Origin: Pontibacter silvestris
Lineage (GTDB): Bacteria; Bacteroidota; Bacteroidia; Cytophagales; Hymenobacteraceae
Direction: 5' to 3'
Assembly (NCBI RefSeq): GCF_020907275.1
Contig: NZ_JAJJWI010000003.1
Span: forward strand, 62,001 to 126,000
Length of the DNA stretch: 64,000 bases
In this document: piece after piece, positions 34,787 through 43,976 of the stretch
Numbering within the stretch: the first letter of the stretch is position 1
Layout: each line of letters starts with the position of its first letter
Translations under genes and position numbers: made by a program
The notes under the pieces: generated by a model
Database searches by the model: none
What the model was told of the DNA's origin: nothing
Seen by the model: only the letters and a program-made list of their open reading frames with translations

Positions 34787-35389
34787 TTATGAGTTTGTTA
34801 AGAGAATCAGCAGAAGTGTACATACATTAGCTGGCTCTGCATAAAAGGTTTTAACTTTCTTCTGAAGCCGTTGTAATGCCTGAGAGATATTATTTTTTAC
34901 AGTTTGCTCCGACAGGCAAAGCTCAGTAGCTATTTCTTTAATAGAACGCTCTTCCATCCTGCTAAGCACAAAAGCCTTTTTCATGTTCTCGGGCATTTGG
35001 TTTATTTCCCTATCGAGCATAAGCTCCAACTCTCCAGCCTCTAGCGTTTGCTCCGAAGAATGCTGAAGCGGATTGAGACCTTGAAAGTGTGTTTCCCGCT
35101 CTAATGTGGCTTTGTGCTTTTTGTAATGGCTGATGGCCTGATTGCGGGCTGCAGTGGTAAGATAAGGAGCCAAAGATTCCTCTACAGGAACAGTTGCTTT
35201 ATTAAGCCACAGGCTTACAAATATATTCTGCACAATGTCTTTTGTTGCTTCCTCATCTAAAAGGCGGCGGTAGAGCATGGTGTACAACACACTCCAATAG
35301 CGTTCATACAGAAGCCTGAAAGCGCTTTCATCGCCTTCCTGAAGAGCGGTTAACAGCTCAGCATCGGTCCTGGTACATGAGGTTTGCAT
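34787..35389 (-). CDS. ECF-type RNA polymerase sigma factor
   Basis: 200 residues from the ATG at 35389. Region 2 is DESAFRLLYERYWSVLYTMLYRRLLDEEATKDIVQNIFVSLW, and region 4 is MPENMKKAFVLSRMEERSIKEIATELCLSEQTVKNNISQALQRL with its helix-turn-helix. This is the ECF group that pairs with FecR in Bacteroidota. The TTG at 35404 is ruled out because it forms the last bases of the promoter -7 box. It controls, by inference, the SusCD operon directly downstream. Confidence 0.94.
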   Translation of the reverse strand: MQTSCTRTDAELLTALQEGDESAFRLLYERYWSVLYTMLYRRLLDEEATKDIVQNIFVSLWLNKATVPVEESLAPYLTTAARNQAISHYKKHKATLERETHFQGLNPLQHSSEQTLEAGELELMLDREINQMPENMKKAFVLSRMEERSIKEIATELCLSEQTVKNNISQALQRLQKKVKTFYAEPANVCTLLLILLTNS

Positions 35390-35401
35390 AATTGACTCAT
35401 A

Positions 35402-35432
35402 CAAACTTATACTATATCCAGGAACGATTCAA
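35402..35432 (-). promoter_or_regulatory. Promoter of the ECF sigma gene
   Basis: TTG (35432-35430) is followed after 20 bases by a perfect TAAGTTTG (35409-35402). The start codon at 35389 lies 12 bases beyond the box, so the leader is only a few bases long. Confidence 0.6.
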
Positions 35433-35591
35433 TTTAACAGAATTAAGTTAATGTTAATTGTGAAAGTTTAAAGAGATAACATTATTTACTACCCTTCAAA
35501 CAGTTTTGAAGGACATTACTTGAGAAAAGAATCCCTCAAACCTTAGCAGGATACGCTAAACAAGATGCTGTTATAACAACTGTAAAATAGC

Positions 35592-35599
35592 TACATTTG
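35592..35599 (+). promoter_or_regulatory. -7 promoter box for the PD40-amidohydrolase gene
   Basis: TACATTTG, a perfect TAnnTTTG match, 33 bases before the ATG at 35633. The -33 region is weak (TGTTA). Confidence 0.45.
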
Positions 35600-35632
35600 A
35601 GAATCATTCTAATCTATCTACTTAACATAAAC

Positions 35633-38600
35633 ATGAACAAGCGTACTTATTTAAGTATGTTTCTGGCTGCGGCACTGGCTCTCCCTTCCGGTACTGCTAT
35701 AGCACAGAACAAAAAGGAAGAGCCAAAGTGGAAAGTGGAGGAAGCCCACGGTCCGCAAAAAGAGATTACAGTTACTACTGACGAAGGCACCTGGATGAGC
35801 CTGGACGTGAGCCCGGACGGTAAGGAAATTATTTTTGATATGCTGGGGGATATTTACAGCATGCCTATATCAGGGGGTAAAGCTAAGTTACTTACTGGTG
35901 GCCACGCTTATGACGTGCAGCCTCGCTTTAGCCCCGATGGCAAGCTTATCTCTTTTACTTCTGACAGAGCTGGTGGCGATAACATCTGGGTGATGAACCG
36001 TGACGGCTCTAACCCGCGGCAGGTAACAAATGAAAACTTCCGGCTACTGAACAATGCTGTCTGGACACCAGATGGCCAGTACCTGATTGCCCGCAAGCAT
36101 TTTACTGCCACACGCTCTCTGGGAGCCGGTGAAATGTGGATGTACCACATCTCTGGAGGCAGTGGCATTCAGTTAACAAAGCGTAAAAACGACCAGCAGG
36201 ATGCAGGAGAACCCTTTGTGTCTCCTGATGGAAAATATGTGTACTTTTCGGAAGACATGAGTGGTGGTTCTACCTTTGAGTACAACAAAGACCCCAACGG
36301 CCAGATTTATGTGATACGCCGTGTAGACCGTAACACAGGTGAGATAGAAAACGTGGTAACAGGTTATGGCGGCTCGGTACGACCTGTCGTATCTCCTGAT
36401 GGCAAGTACATTGCTTTTGTACGTCGTATGCGCACCAAGTCAGTTCTTTTTATACATGATTTAAAGACAGGTGAAGAGTGGCCTGTTTACGATAAGCTAA
36501 ACCACGACCAGCAGGAAGCATGGGCTATTTTTGGCGTTTATCCTAACTTCTCCTGGACACCGGACAACAAGAGCATTGTGTTCTGGGCTGATGGTAAAAT
36601 AAATAAAGTAGACGTGGCCACCAAAAAAGTAGCCAACATTCCTTTCGAGGCTACAGCGACACACCATATTACAGAGGCTGTTCGCCACGACCACAGCAAA
36701 ACAGGCATAGCGCCTAAACAGTTTACAGCCAAAGCCATACGCCATGCCGTTACCTCACCAGATGGTAAAACGTTAGTGTTCAATGCTGCTGGGCACATCT
36801 ACAAAAAAGAACTGCCAAACGGCAAGCCAGAGCGCATTACGAACGGTCAGGATTTCGAATTCTATCCGGCCTTCTCTCCAGATGGCAAATATGTGGTGTA
36901 CTCTACCTGGAACGATGAGAATTACGGTGCCTTGATGAAAGTAGATATCCGCAAGAAGAATGCCAAGCCAACAAAGCTTACTACTGACAAAGGTTTCTAT
37001 ACTACGCCTTCTTTCTCTCCAAACGGTAAATATATTGCTTATACCAAAGAGGGTGGCAACAACCACATGGGCTACGCTTATAGCAAAGAGAAGGGAATTT
37101 TTTATATGCCTGCTAATGGAGGCAAACCTGTGTTAGTAACAGAAAAAGGCTCAATGCCTATTTTCAATGCCAGCTCAGACCGAATTTACTTTACAGGGTA
37201 TGCTGGCGGTAATGCTGCCTTTAAAAGTATTAACCTTGAGGGCAAAGAAGAAGTGACACATTATACTTCTAAATACACTACTGAGTTCCACCCAAGCCCG
37301 GACAACAAGTGGCTGGCTTTTGTAGAGATGTTTAATGGCTATGTTGCTCCTTTGTCAGCTAACGGAGCCGGCTTAGATTTAAGCGCTGATACTAAAGCTG
37401 TACCGGTAGCACGCTTCACCCGCGATGCAGGCACCAGCATCCACTGGTCAGCTGACAGCAAAAAAATAAACTGGGTATTAGGAGACGAATACTTCACCAA
37501 CGAGCTGAAAGACCGCTTTAAGTTTGTAGAAGGTGCTCCTGAAGAGCTGCCAGCCATTGATACCACAGGCACTAAAATAGGCTTAGTGCTAGATACAGAC
37601 ATACCAGAAGGTAAAATAGCTTTCACCAATGCCCGCATCATTACCATGAAAGGCGATGAGGTAATAGAAGGCGGTACAATTGTGGTAGACGGCAACCGCA
37701 TTGTGGCAGTTGGTAAAAATGTTGCTTTGCCTAAAGATGCCAAAGTAATTGACGCTGCCGGCAAAACCATTATGCCTGGTATTGTAGATGTACACGCGCA
37801 CATGGGTACTTTCCGCAATGGCATGAGCCCGCAAAAGCAATGGGCATATTATACCAACCTTGCCTACGGTGTTACTACCACGCACGACCCTTCTTCTACC
37901 ACCGAAATGGTTTTCAGCCAGTCTGAAGCAGTTAAATCCGGTGCTATGGTGGGGCCGCGAATTTTCTCTACGGGTACAGTACTTTACGGTGCCGACGGTA
38001 ACTTTAAAGCTGTGATCAATAATTTAGATGATGCCCGTTCGCACCTGCGCCGCATTAAGGCTGCTGGAGGATTCTCAGTAAAAAGCTATAACCAGCCTCG
38101 CCGTGAGCAGCGGCAGCAAGTAATACAAGCAGCCCGGGAGTTGGACATGAGTGTTGTGCCGGAAGGCGGTTCTACCTTCTTCCACAACATGAGCATGATT
38201 CTGGATGGCCACACTGGTATAGAACACAACATTCCGATTGCCCCACTTTACAAAGACGTGGTGGAAATATGGAAAGCCAGCAAAACAGGTTATACACCTA
38301 CACTAATTGTAAACTATGGTGCTGTAAACGGAGAGTATTACTGGTACCAGCACACCAATGTATGGGAGAAAGAGCGCCTGCTGAAATTCACACCTCGCTC
38401 GGTTATAGATGGCCGTTCCCGCTTTGTGACACAGGTTCCTGAAGAAGAGTACGAAAATGGTTATATGGCAGTATCCAGAGCTTGTAAGCTACTTACTGAC
38501 AACGGTGTAAAAGTAAACCTGGGTGCACATGGTCAGTTGCAGGGCTTAGGCGCACACTGGGAACTGTGGATGTTGCAGCAAGGTGGCATGACAAATCTAG

Positions 38601-38929
38601 AAGCACTTCGTGCGGCTACATTAAATGGTGCCGAATACTTGGGCATGAGCAAAGATATAGGCTCACTGGAAACAGGTAAACTAGCCGACCTGATTGTGCT
38701 TGACAAGAACCCTCTGGATAACATCCAGAACTCAGAGCATGTGAAGTACACGATGGTAAACGGACGCCTGTACGATGCCGCAACCATGGCTGAAACAGGT
38801 AATTACGAGCGCAAACCAGGCAAGTTCTGGTGGGAAAACAACCACTATGCTACCGCTTTTGACTGGCACGAAGGCACAGATACCCGCTTCGAAGGCATAG
38901 CCGGAGAACACTGCACCTGCCGTCATTAA
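35633..38929 (+). CDS. PD40 beta-propeller protein fused to an amidohydrolase
   Basis: 1098 residues from ATG 35633, with a signal peptide (FLAAALALPSGTAIAQ). Residues 40-650 hold many TolB-like PD40 repeats, e.g. SPDGKEIIFDMLGDIYSMP, SPDGKLISFTSDRAGG, SPDGKYIAFVRRM and SPNGKYIAYTKEGG. Residues 680-1085 are an amidohydrolase: IMPGIVDVHAHMGTFRNG (HxH metal pair), TTHDPSSTTEM, IEHNIPIAP, VKVNLGAHGQLQG, and the closing SLETGKLADLIVLDKNPLD. The two parts resemble a periplasmic hydrolase of cyclic amide or peptide-like substrates with a substrate-gating propeller, as known for prolidase/imidazolonepropionase-like fusions in Bacteroidota. The alternative start at 35597 is a TTG lying in the promoter box. 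Confidence 0.93.
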   Translation: MNKRTYLSMFLAAALALPSGTAIAQNKKEEPKWKVEEAHGPQKEITVTTDEGTWMSLDVSPDGKEIIFDMLGDIYSMPISGGKAKLLTGGHAYDVQPRFSPDGKLISFTSDRAGGDNIWVMNRDGSNPRQVTNENFRLLNNAVWTPDGQYLIARKHFTATRSLGAGEMWMYHISGGSGIQLTKRKNDQQDAGEPFVSPDGKYVYFSEDMSGGSTFEYNKDPNGQIYVIRRVDRNTGEIENVVTGYGGSVRPVVSPDGKYIAFVRRMRTKSVLFIHDLKTGEEWPVYDKLNHDQQEAWAIFGVYPNFSWTPDNKSIVFWADGKINKVDVATKKVANIPFEATATHHITEAVRHDHSKTGIAPKQFTAKAIRHAVTSPDGKTLVFNAAGHIYKKELPNGKPERITNGQDFEFYPAFSPDGKYVVYSTWNDENYGALMKVDIRKKNAKPTKLTTDKGFYTTPSFSPNGKYIAYTKEGGNNHMGYAYSKEKGIFYMPANGGKPVLVTEKGSMPIFNASSDRIYFTGYAGGNAAFKSINLEGKEEVTHYTSKYTTEFHPSPDNKWLAFVEMFNGYVAPLSANGAGLDLSADTKAVPVARFTRDAGTSIHWSADSKKINWVLGDEYFTNELKDRFKFVEGAPEELPAIDTTGTKIGLVLDTDIPEGKIAFTNARIITMKGDEVIEGGTIVVDGNRIVAVGKNVALPKDAKVIDAAGKTIMPGIVDVHAHMGTFRNGMSPQKQWAYYTNLAYGVTTTHDPSSTTEMVFSQSEAVKSGAMVGPRIFSTGTVLYGADGNFKAVINNLDDARSHLRRIKAAGGFSVKSYNQPRREQRQQVIQAARELDMSVVPEGGSTFFHNMSMILDGHTGIEHNIPIAPLYKDVVEIWKASKTGYTPTLIVNYGAVNGEYYWYQHTNVWEKERLLKFTPRSVIDGRSRFVTQVPEEEYENGYMAVSRACKLLTDNGVKVNLGAHGQLQGLGAHWELWMLQQGGMTNLEALRAATLNGAEYLGMSKDIGSLETGKLADLIVLDKNPLDNIQNSEHVKYTMVNGRLYDAATMAETGNYERKPGKFWWENNHYATAFDWHEGTDTRFEGIAGEHCTCRH

Positions 38930-38952
38930 TCGTTTAATTTTATGCAGGAATG

Positions 38953-38992
38953 GACAGCCACTTCTACTTAGTAGAGGTGGCTGTCTTTTTTT
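38953..38992 (+). terminator. Terminator of the PD40-amidohydrolase gene
   Basis: A stem of 15 pairs (GACAGCCAC and TCTAC with their complements, one T-G wobble) around a TTA loop, followed by T7, 23 bases past the stop. Confidence 0.88.
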
Positions 38993-39006
38993 AATACTCA
39001 GCTGCG

Positions 39007-40758
39007 CTAATTTCGCATCACTCCTCCTACACGATACCACTGGTACCCATATTCTTCCAGATTAAACTGGTAAACTCCCTCTTTATTAACTGTATTTTCC
39101 TTTTCCTCTATCAGGTTTACCAGCTTTTTACCTGAAGCAACATCTGACTTTATTTGTACCTGTTGGGGCTCTTTGCTGAAATTATGAATCATAACTAATT
39201 GGCTCCCTTTCCAGTCATACTTAATAGCCAGTACATGAGGAGAATTCAGGTCAAGAATTGTCCAGTCGCCTAAGCCAACCTCCGGGCACTCTTTGCGTAA
39301 GCGTATCATTTTCGCTGTCCAGTTAAGCAATGAATTAGGATTACGCCGTTGCGCTGCTACATTAACCTGGTGATAACTGTACTGTCCTTCATCAATAACA
39401 GGCCGATCTGTTTTACTGGCTTCAGAAAACCCAGCATTAGGTTCGTTGGACCATTGCATGGGAGTGCGTACAGCATTGCGCTCCTTCAGACTCAGGTCAT
39501 CGCCCATGCCAATTTCATCTCCATACCGTATCACAGGGGTACCTGGTAAAGAGAAAAGTAGGCTATAGGCTAACTCTAACTGCTTTCTGTTACCCAGCAT
39601 CGGAGCTAAACGTCTGCGAATTCCCCTGTCGTATAGCTGCATGTTCTTCTTCGGCCCAAAAGCCTGATAAACTTCATCCCGCTGCTCTTCGGTAAGCCTT
39701 CCTAAATCTAGCTCATCATGATTTCTAAGAAAATTAGCCCATTGTGACGCTTCCGGAATGCTTTTAGTTGCTTGTAAGGCATTTGTAAATTCATTAATCT
39801 GGCCTGTAGCAAGCGCATAAAACAGGTGTTGGTTGGCGTAAAAATTAAACATAAGGGACATTCCATTACCTTCCTTTCCAAAATATTCTACCTCTTCCCC
39901 TGGCTCTACATTTGCTTCTCCTAAAACAACGGCGTCTCCTTTTCGCCACCCTATAAAACGGAGCAACTCTTTCAATAACTGAAACCGGTGCGTTGGATTC
40001 TCTCTATCAGAATAAGGATCTTCTATAATAAAAGGAACAGCATCAAGACGGAAACCGGCAACACCAGATCGTAGCCAGTGCCCCATCACTTTCTGCACCT
40101 CAGTCTGAACTTCAGTATTACTAAAGTTCAGGTCAGGCTGAAACCTATAAAATCGATGAGAGTAATAAGCTCCGGCTTTTTTATCAAAAGTCCATGTTTC
40201 CTGTTGTACTCCAGGAAAAACCATTCCTTTATTCCAGTCCTTAGGTCTTTCTTCTGACCAGACATACCAGGAACGATATTTTGAGTTCATACTCTGGCGA
40301 GCCTCCTGAAACCAAGGATGCTGATCGGAAGTATGATTTACCACCAGATCCATTATTACCCGCATGCCTCGTTTTTCGGCTTCATGCATAAACTCCGAAA
40401 AATCACCACTAGTCCCATAAATCGGGTTTACACCGTAGTAATCAGAAATATCGTACCCGTTATCTTGCCTGGGTGAAGGTTGAAAAGGAGCCAACCAGAT
40501 AACATCAACTCCTAAAACATCCAAGTAATCCAACTGCTGTATTAACCCCTGAAAATCTCCGATGCCATTACCGTCAGAATCTTTAAAGGTATCCAGTTCA
40601 AGATTATAAATAACAACATTCTTATACCAACGATTTTCCTGCAGACCAGTAGAAAAAGACTGCTCTGAAGTAGTTGTCTTACTTTGAGCAATGACAGGTT
40701 CGCTAATTCGAAATCCAAAAATCAAACTTAAAAACAGACAGGCTATTAACTTTTTCAT
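39007..40758 (-). CDS. Secreted GH13 enzyme, trehalose synthase-like
   Basis: 583 residues from ATG 40758 with a signal peptide (IACLFLSLIFGFRISEPVIA). The TIM barrel has all GH13 motifs: MDLVVNHTSDQHPW, GFRLDAVPF (nucleophile Asp), LGEANV (acid/base Glu) and FLRNHDELDL. The phrases RTPMQWSNEPNAGFS and NPNSLLNWTAKMIRLRKECPEVGLG are those of the maltose-trehalose isomerase (TreS, GH13_16) rather than plain alpha-amylase. It lacks a maltokinase domain. A secreted TreS-like enzyme is unusual, since the classic enzyme is cytosolic; extracellular alpha-glucosidase is a credible alternative. Confidence 0.85.
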   Translation of the reverse strand: MKKLIACLFLSLIFGFRISEPVIAQSKTTTSEQSFSTGLQENRWYKNVVIYNLELDTFKDSDGNGIGDFQGLIQQLDYLDVLGVDVIWLAPFQPSPRQDNGYDISDYYGVNPIYGTSGDFSEFMHEAEKRGMRVIMDLVVNHTSDQHPWFQEARQSMNSKYRSWYVWSEERPKDWNKGMVFPGVQQETWTFDKKAGAYYSHRFYRFQPDLNFSNTEVQTEVQKVMGHWLRSGVAGFRLDAVPFIIEDPYSDRENPTHRFQLLKELLRFIGWRKGDAVVLGEANVEPGEEVEYFGKEGNGMSLMFNFYANQHLFYALATGQINEFTNALQATKSIPEASQWANFLRNHDELDLGRLTEEQRDEVYQAFGPKKNMQLYDRGIRRRLAPMLGNRKQLELAYSLLFSLPGTPVIRYGDEIGMGDDLSLKERNAVRTPMQWSNEPNAGFSEASKTDRPVIDEGQYSYHQVNVAAQRRNPNSLLNWTAKMIRLRKECPEVGLGDWTILDLNSPHVLAIKYDWKGSQLVMIHNFSKEPQQVQIKSDVASGKKLVNLIEEKENTVNKEGVYQFNLEEYGYQWYRVGGVMRN

Positions 40759-41108
40759 AGAGGATGCACTATATACCGTGTCCTTAACGAGCATTCAAGT
40801 TATAAAGATTACTTTAGCTGATTTTGCCTAAGGTCTCGCGGCTGTTGTGCATATGTTACATACTTCTTTTACTTGTCATTGCCTGTGCGCTCCACATCTG
40901 TGAGGAAGCATTTCCTGCTAAGCGCTGTGTGCTGGGGCTGCTACTATTGTGGCACCACAATATGTGCGACACCTTACGGAAAAACTTGAGAAGTAATTCT
41001 CTCCGACAAGATGGGCTTTTACAGATTCCAAAACTGAAGAAGACTTACTATCAGGCAATTTCTATAAAGTTAATTCTCCAGTTTAAGCTAGCTTATGTAG
41101 CTATCAAA
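40759..41108. other. Gene-free stretch with a dispersed repeat and a short inverted repeat
   Basis: No believable gene. It contains a copy of the repeat also seen near 20791 and, within it, an 8-bp inverted repeat with a two-base centre (40945-40962, TATTGTGG-CA-CCACAATA). A frame of 99 codons crosses it but has no protein-like character. Confidence 0.35.
40911..40962 (+). repeat. Dispersed repeat, copy B
   Basis: TTTCCTGCT(A)AGC(G)CTGTGT at 40911-40930 and GGCACCACAA at 40951-40960 match the blocks at 20791 and 20849 in the same order. See copy A. Confidence 0.4.
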
Positions 41109-41136
41109 CAAAAAAGGCTGTAGATTCTCCACAGCC
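41109..41136 (-). terminator. Terminator of the beta-lactamase-like gene
   Basis: GGCTGT and ACAGCC arms with an 9-base loop, then T6 on the minus strand. It lies 32 bases past the stop codon at 41168. Confidence 0.75.
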
Positions 41137-41167
41137 ATTAACAGTTAATTTATAAAAAAGGGAAACT

Positions 41168-42349
41168 CTACTCTTTAACAGCAGCCAATACTCGCTTAAT
41201 TAGCTCATTAGGACTGCCATTGTGCCAGCGCCACACAATAACTATGTCGTGTTCTGGATCAACCCAGATGGTATTAGAGCCTGCACCAAGTGCAGCATAG
41301 CTATTTGTTGGCGCATCAGGCCAAGCTTTGCCTTCTGTATTTAGCCACCACAGGTAACCATAATCCGGGCCAACAGGTCCACGCACTGTAGTTGCCTGCT
41401 TCACCCATTCTTCTGATACTAACTGCTTATTTTTCCACTGGCCGTTACGCAGGAACAGGTAACCAAACCGGGCTTCGTCTCGGGTATTAATCCAGAGGCC
41501 GCCACCCCAGCGGGTTCCGCCGCTTACTGATGGCATTGGCTTACAGTTGATTTCTACTGTAGAATTTCTGTACGGCACCCAGCGCCACGTCTCAGAAGCA
41601 TCAATCGGGTCCATAACCTCATCTTCTAACACCTCTGGCAAGGGCTTTTCCCACAAACGCAACAACGATAACGCTAACCTGTTAATGCGAACATCATTGT
41701 ATTCATAATGTGTACCCGGCTCCTGCAGCTCGCGTGGTTTGCGATCTCCTCTGCCATAAGCCTCTTTACCTACAAAATCGTGCTTTTTGCCCCAAAGCTC
41801 TCCTTCCCATTCCGAAGTTTGCCGCGCATGGTGCTCCCATGTTACTTTACTGTTTTGCTCCGAATCATAGCCGTCATCATGAATATATTTTGTTACCGGG
41901 TCATGTATGTCTTCTATCATACCACGATCCAGTGTCAGGCCTAGTATAGTAGAAAGGAAACTTTTAGCTACACTGTAAGTAGGATCGGCACGCTCCGTAT
42001 CGCCCCACTCAGCCACAATGTATCCATTTTTGAGAATAATACCGTTGGTAGTGGCTCTGCCGTCGGGCAAAGGCCCAAGTGGTGTTCCAAATATTTCCTC
42101 CTGTGTAGAAAAATCCGGCTTCATTTGAGTTGTTTCCTGCTCCTTAGCCCATGTTACAGCATCTTGTAGTAAGGCAGCATCCATACCTACCTCTTCCGGT
42201 TTCTTCTTTTCCCAGTTATCGCCTTTGCCGGGGTAATATACCTTTGCTGCTGTTTGCTGGCCCTGTGTTGTTGTGCCCGCTTGCTTCGATTGCTGGCAGG
42301 CAAACATGCCCAGCACCAGTGCGAGTGTAATAAATCTGATTCGAATCAT
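41168..42349 (-). CDS. Class C beta-lactamase-like serine hydrolase lipoprotein
   Basis: 393 residues with a lipobox (LGMFAC, Cys about residue 18). The fold is the serine beta-lactamase/penicillin-binding type: PTYSVAKSFLSTILG carries the catalytic Ser and Lys (SxxK), HYEYNDVRINRLAL the YxN-like motif, and SGGTRWGGGLWI and LGAGSNTIWVDP belong to the late conserved strands. The Tyr-Asn pair and general layout are closer to esterase-type EstB/6-aminohexanoate-hydrolase relatives than to AmpC, so it need not act on antibiotics. It faces the periplasm. Single gene. Confidence 0.9.
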   Translation of the reverse strand: MIRIRFITLALVLGMFACQQSKQAGTTTQGQQTAAKVYYPGKGDNWEKKKPEEVGMDAALLQDAVTWAKEQETTQMKPDFSTQEEIFGTPLGPLPDGRATTNGIILKNGYIVAEWGDTERADPTYSVAKSFLSTILGLTLDRGMIEDIHDPVTKYIHDDGYDSEQNSKVTWEHHARQTSEWEGELWGKKHDFVGKEAYGRGDRKPRELQEPGTHYEYNDVRINRLALSLLRLWEKPLPEVLEDEVMDPIDASETWRWVPYRNSTVEINCKPMPSVSGGTRWGGGLWINTRDEARFGYLFLRNGQWKNKQLVSEEWVKQATTVRGPVGPDYGYLWWLNTEGKAWPDAPTNSYAALGAGSNTIWVDPEHDIVIVWRWHNGSPNELIKRVLAAVKE

Positions 42350-42577
42350 GTATGGTTAATTATCAGTTGCTACAAGAGCTAAAGCTACATAAAAGTTACT
42401 TATCTCTACTAACGCTAATGGCATAACGGCAATTTTGATAACCTGATATGCTGCCCTGTTCTAAAGCTATACCAGGTACAACACCTGAAAATCACCGAAA
42501 GCAAATGTTAAACAACAAAAGTAGCGTGAACCAGGCCCATATCTTTACCCTAGTACCTGATCAGTTGTTCTAAAAAG

Positions 42578-42610
42578 AAAAAAGCCTTAGCGAAATTAAT
42601 CACCAAGGCT
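42578..42610 (-). terminator. Terminator of the nitroreductase-pirin operon
   Basis: AGCCTT and AAGGCT arms (plus partial inner pairs) with a 16-base loop and a T6 tract on the minus strand. It lies 41 bases past the pirin stop. Confidence 0.65.
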
Positions 42611-42650
42611 CTGTTCAACAAACACTAAACACTTACTTAATCATTCACAT

Positions 42651-43364
42651 TTATTTCATTGGTACCTCCATTAGCAGAAGTTCAGCATCCGTACTGGCTT
42701 CTACCCTGAAGCTTTCTGCCTCTGAGATACCCAAACCGTCGCGTTTGCTTAGCTTATTCCCGTCTATTTCTACTTCTCCGTCTATTACAAAAGCATAAAC
42801 ACCGTTGCCAAGCTTGTGTATCTTGTACTCTTCTGAAAAACCAGATTTCAGTGTGCCCAGCGAAAACCATGCATCCTGATTAATCCAGACTGCTTCCCCA
42901 TCTTTTTCCGGCGACACTACCACTTGCAGTTTATTCTGGCGATCATCAGGCTTGAAGGTCTTTTGTTCATAACGAGGCGGAATGTCTTTAAGTTTTGGGA
43001 AAACCCATATTTGCAGAAAGTTTACCTCTTCTGATTTAGAATGATTGTACTCAGAGTGAGTAAGCCCAAACCCAGCAGACATTATCTGTACATCATTTGT
43101 ACGGATCACCTCTCTGTTACCTGTACTATCCTGGTGCTCCAGAGAACCAGACAAGGGAATGGAAATAATTTCCATATTATCATGAGGGTGGGCGCCAAAT
43201 CCCATGCCTCCTGCCACTATATCATCGTTTATTACACGTAATAAGCCAAAGCCCATACGCTCCGGGTTATAATAGCGAGCAAAGCTAAAGGTATGATGTG
43301 AGTCGAGCCAGCCATGGTTAGCATGCCCACGTGTGTCAGCTTTGTGTATGATTGTGTTGCTCAT
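42651..43364 (-). CDS. Pirin family cupin protein
   Basis: 237 residues. The N-terminal cupin has MGFGAHPHDNMEIISIPLSG, whose two His and Glu, with His in LTHSEYNHS, are the Fe(II)-binding set of pirins. HHTFSFARYYNPERMGFGLLRVINDD is the classic opening. E. coli pirin YhhW acts as a quercetin 2,3-dioxygenase and other pirins are redox sensors, so the role here is open. It starts 21 bases after the nitroreductase stop and should be co-transcribed. Confidence 0.93.
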   Translation of the reverse strand: MSNTIIHKADTRGHANHGWLDSHHTFSFARYYNPERMGFGLLRVINDDIVAGGMGFGAHPHDNMEIISIPLSGSLEHQDSTGNREVIRTNDVQIMSAGFGLTHSEYNHSKSEEVNFLQIWVFPKLKDIPPRYEQKTFKPDDRQNKLQVVVSPEKDGEAVWINQDAWFSLGTLKSGFSEEYKIHKLGNGVYAFVIDGEVEIDGNKLSKRDGLGISEAESFRVEASTDAELLLMEVPMK

Positions 43365-43385
43365 AATTACTCTCTGTTTCTGTGG

Positions 43386-43976
43386 TTAAAATGCCTGATT
43401 ATTCCAATTTCCATTAAAGACCAGCTCGCTGAGAGGTTTACGTGTGCGTGGAGCAGCTTCTCTTGCTTTCAAATTCTCTGGCAGTTCATTTACGTCTCCC
43501 AGGTAACCTACTGTTGCCATTACTACCGGCTGATACCCTTCTGGAATTTGCAACAGTTCAACTGCTTTTTCGGCAGAGAAGCCTCCCATTAGGTGTACAT
43601 ATAAACCTAGCTCTGTTGCTTGTGCCAACATGTTACCAGTAGCTAAACCTACATCATGCCAGGCATGTGCATAATCAACATCAAGGGTAGAATATCCTTT
43701 CTTGGCTATTGTCAGGATTAGGACAGGCGCATGCTGTGCCCAGCTACTGTTGCCCTCGAACAAGCATTCTAACAACTTATTATATCCTTCGGGGTTTTCA
43801 TTTTTATCTGCATAAATAAAGCGCCAGGGCTGCTCATTCATAGTTGACGGTGCCCAACGCGCTGCCTCAAACAAAGCTGTCAAAGCTTCTGCAGGAACAG
43901 GTTTAGAGCTGTATGCTCTGGTGCTTCGCCTGTTTCTGATCAAATCATGTATTCTGATTTCTTCCACAGTATTCAT
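43386..43976 (-). CDS. Nitroreductase family flavoprotein
   Basis: 196 residues. The FMN-binding N-terminus RNRRSTRAYSSKPV, the middle AARWAPSTMNEQPWRFIYADK, and YAHAWHDVGLATGNMLAQATELGLYVHLMGGFSAEKAVELL match the nitroreductase/oxygen-insensitive NAD(P)H reductase family. Probably a dimeric flavoenzyme that reduces nitro or quinone compounds with NAD(P)H. First gene of an operon with pirin, with a palindromic operator and -7 box 160 bases upstream. Confidence 0.93.
   Translation of the reverse strand: MNTVEEIRIHDLIRNRRSTRAYSSKPVPAEALTALFEAARWAPSTMNEQPWRFIYADKNENPEGYNKLLECLFEGNSSWAQHAPVLILTIAKKGYSTLDVDYAHAWHDVGLATGNMLAQATELGLYVHLMGGFSAEKAVELLQIPEGYQPVVMATVGYLGDVNELPENLKAREAAPRTRKPLSELVFNGNWNNQAF

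Noticed and set aside
40945..40962. 8-bp inverted repeat (TATTGTGG/CCACAATA) as an operator
   Set aside because: It is part of the dispersed repeat copy and is 180 bases from the nearest start codon, on the wrong side of any promoter I can see.
40824..41123. 99-codon plus-strand frame
   Set aside because: Covers the repeat and the terminator of the next gene; composition is not protein-like (Leu/Cys-rich start, then Lys-rich).
41168..42349. Calling the serine hydrolase an antibiotic-resistance beta-lactamase
   Set aside because: Motifs fit the broad esterase/beta-lactamase family; nothing points to beta-lactam hydrolysis.
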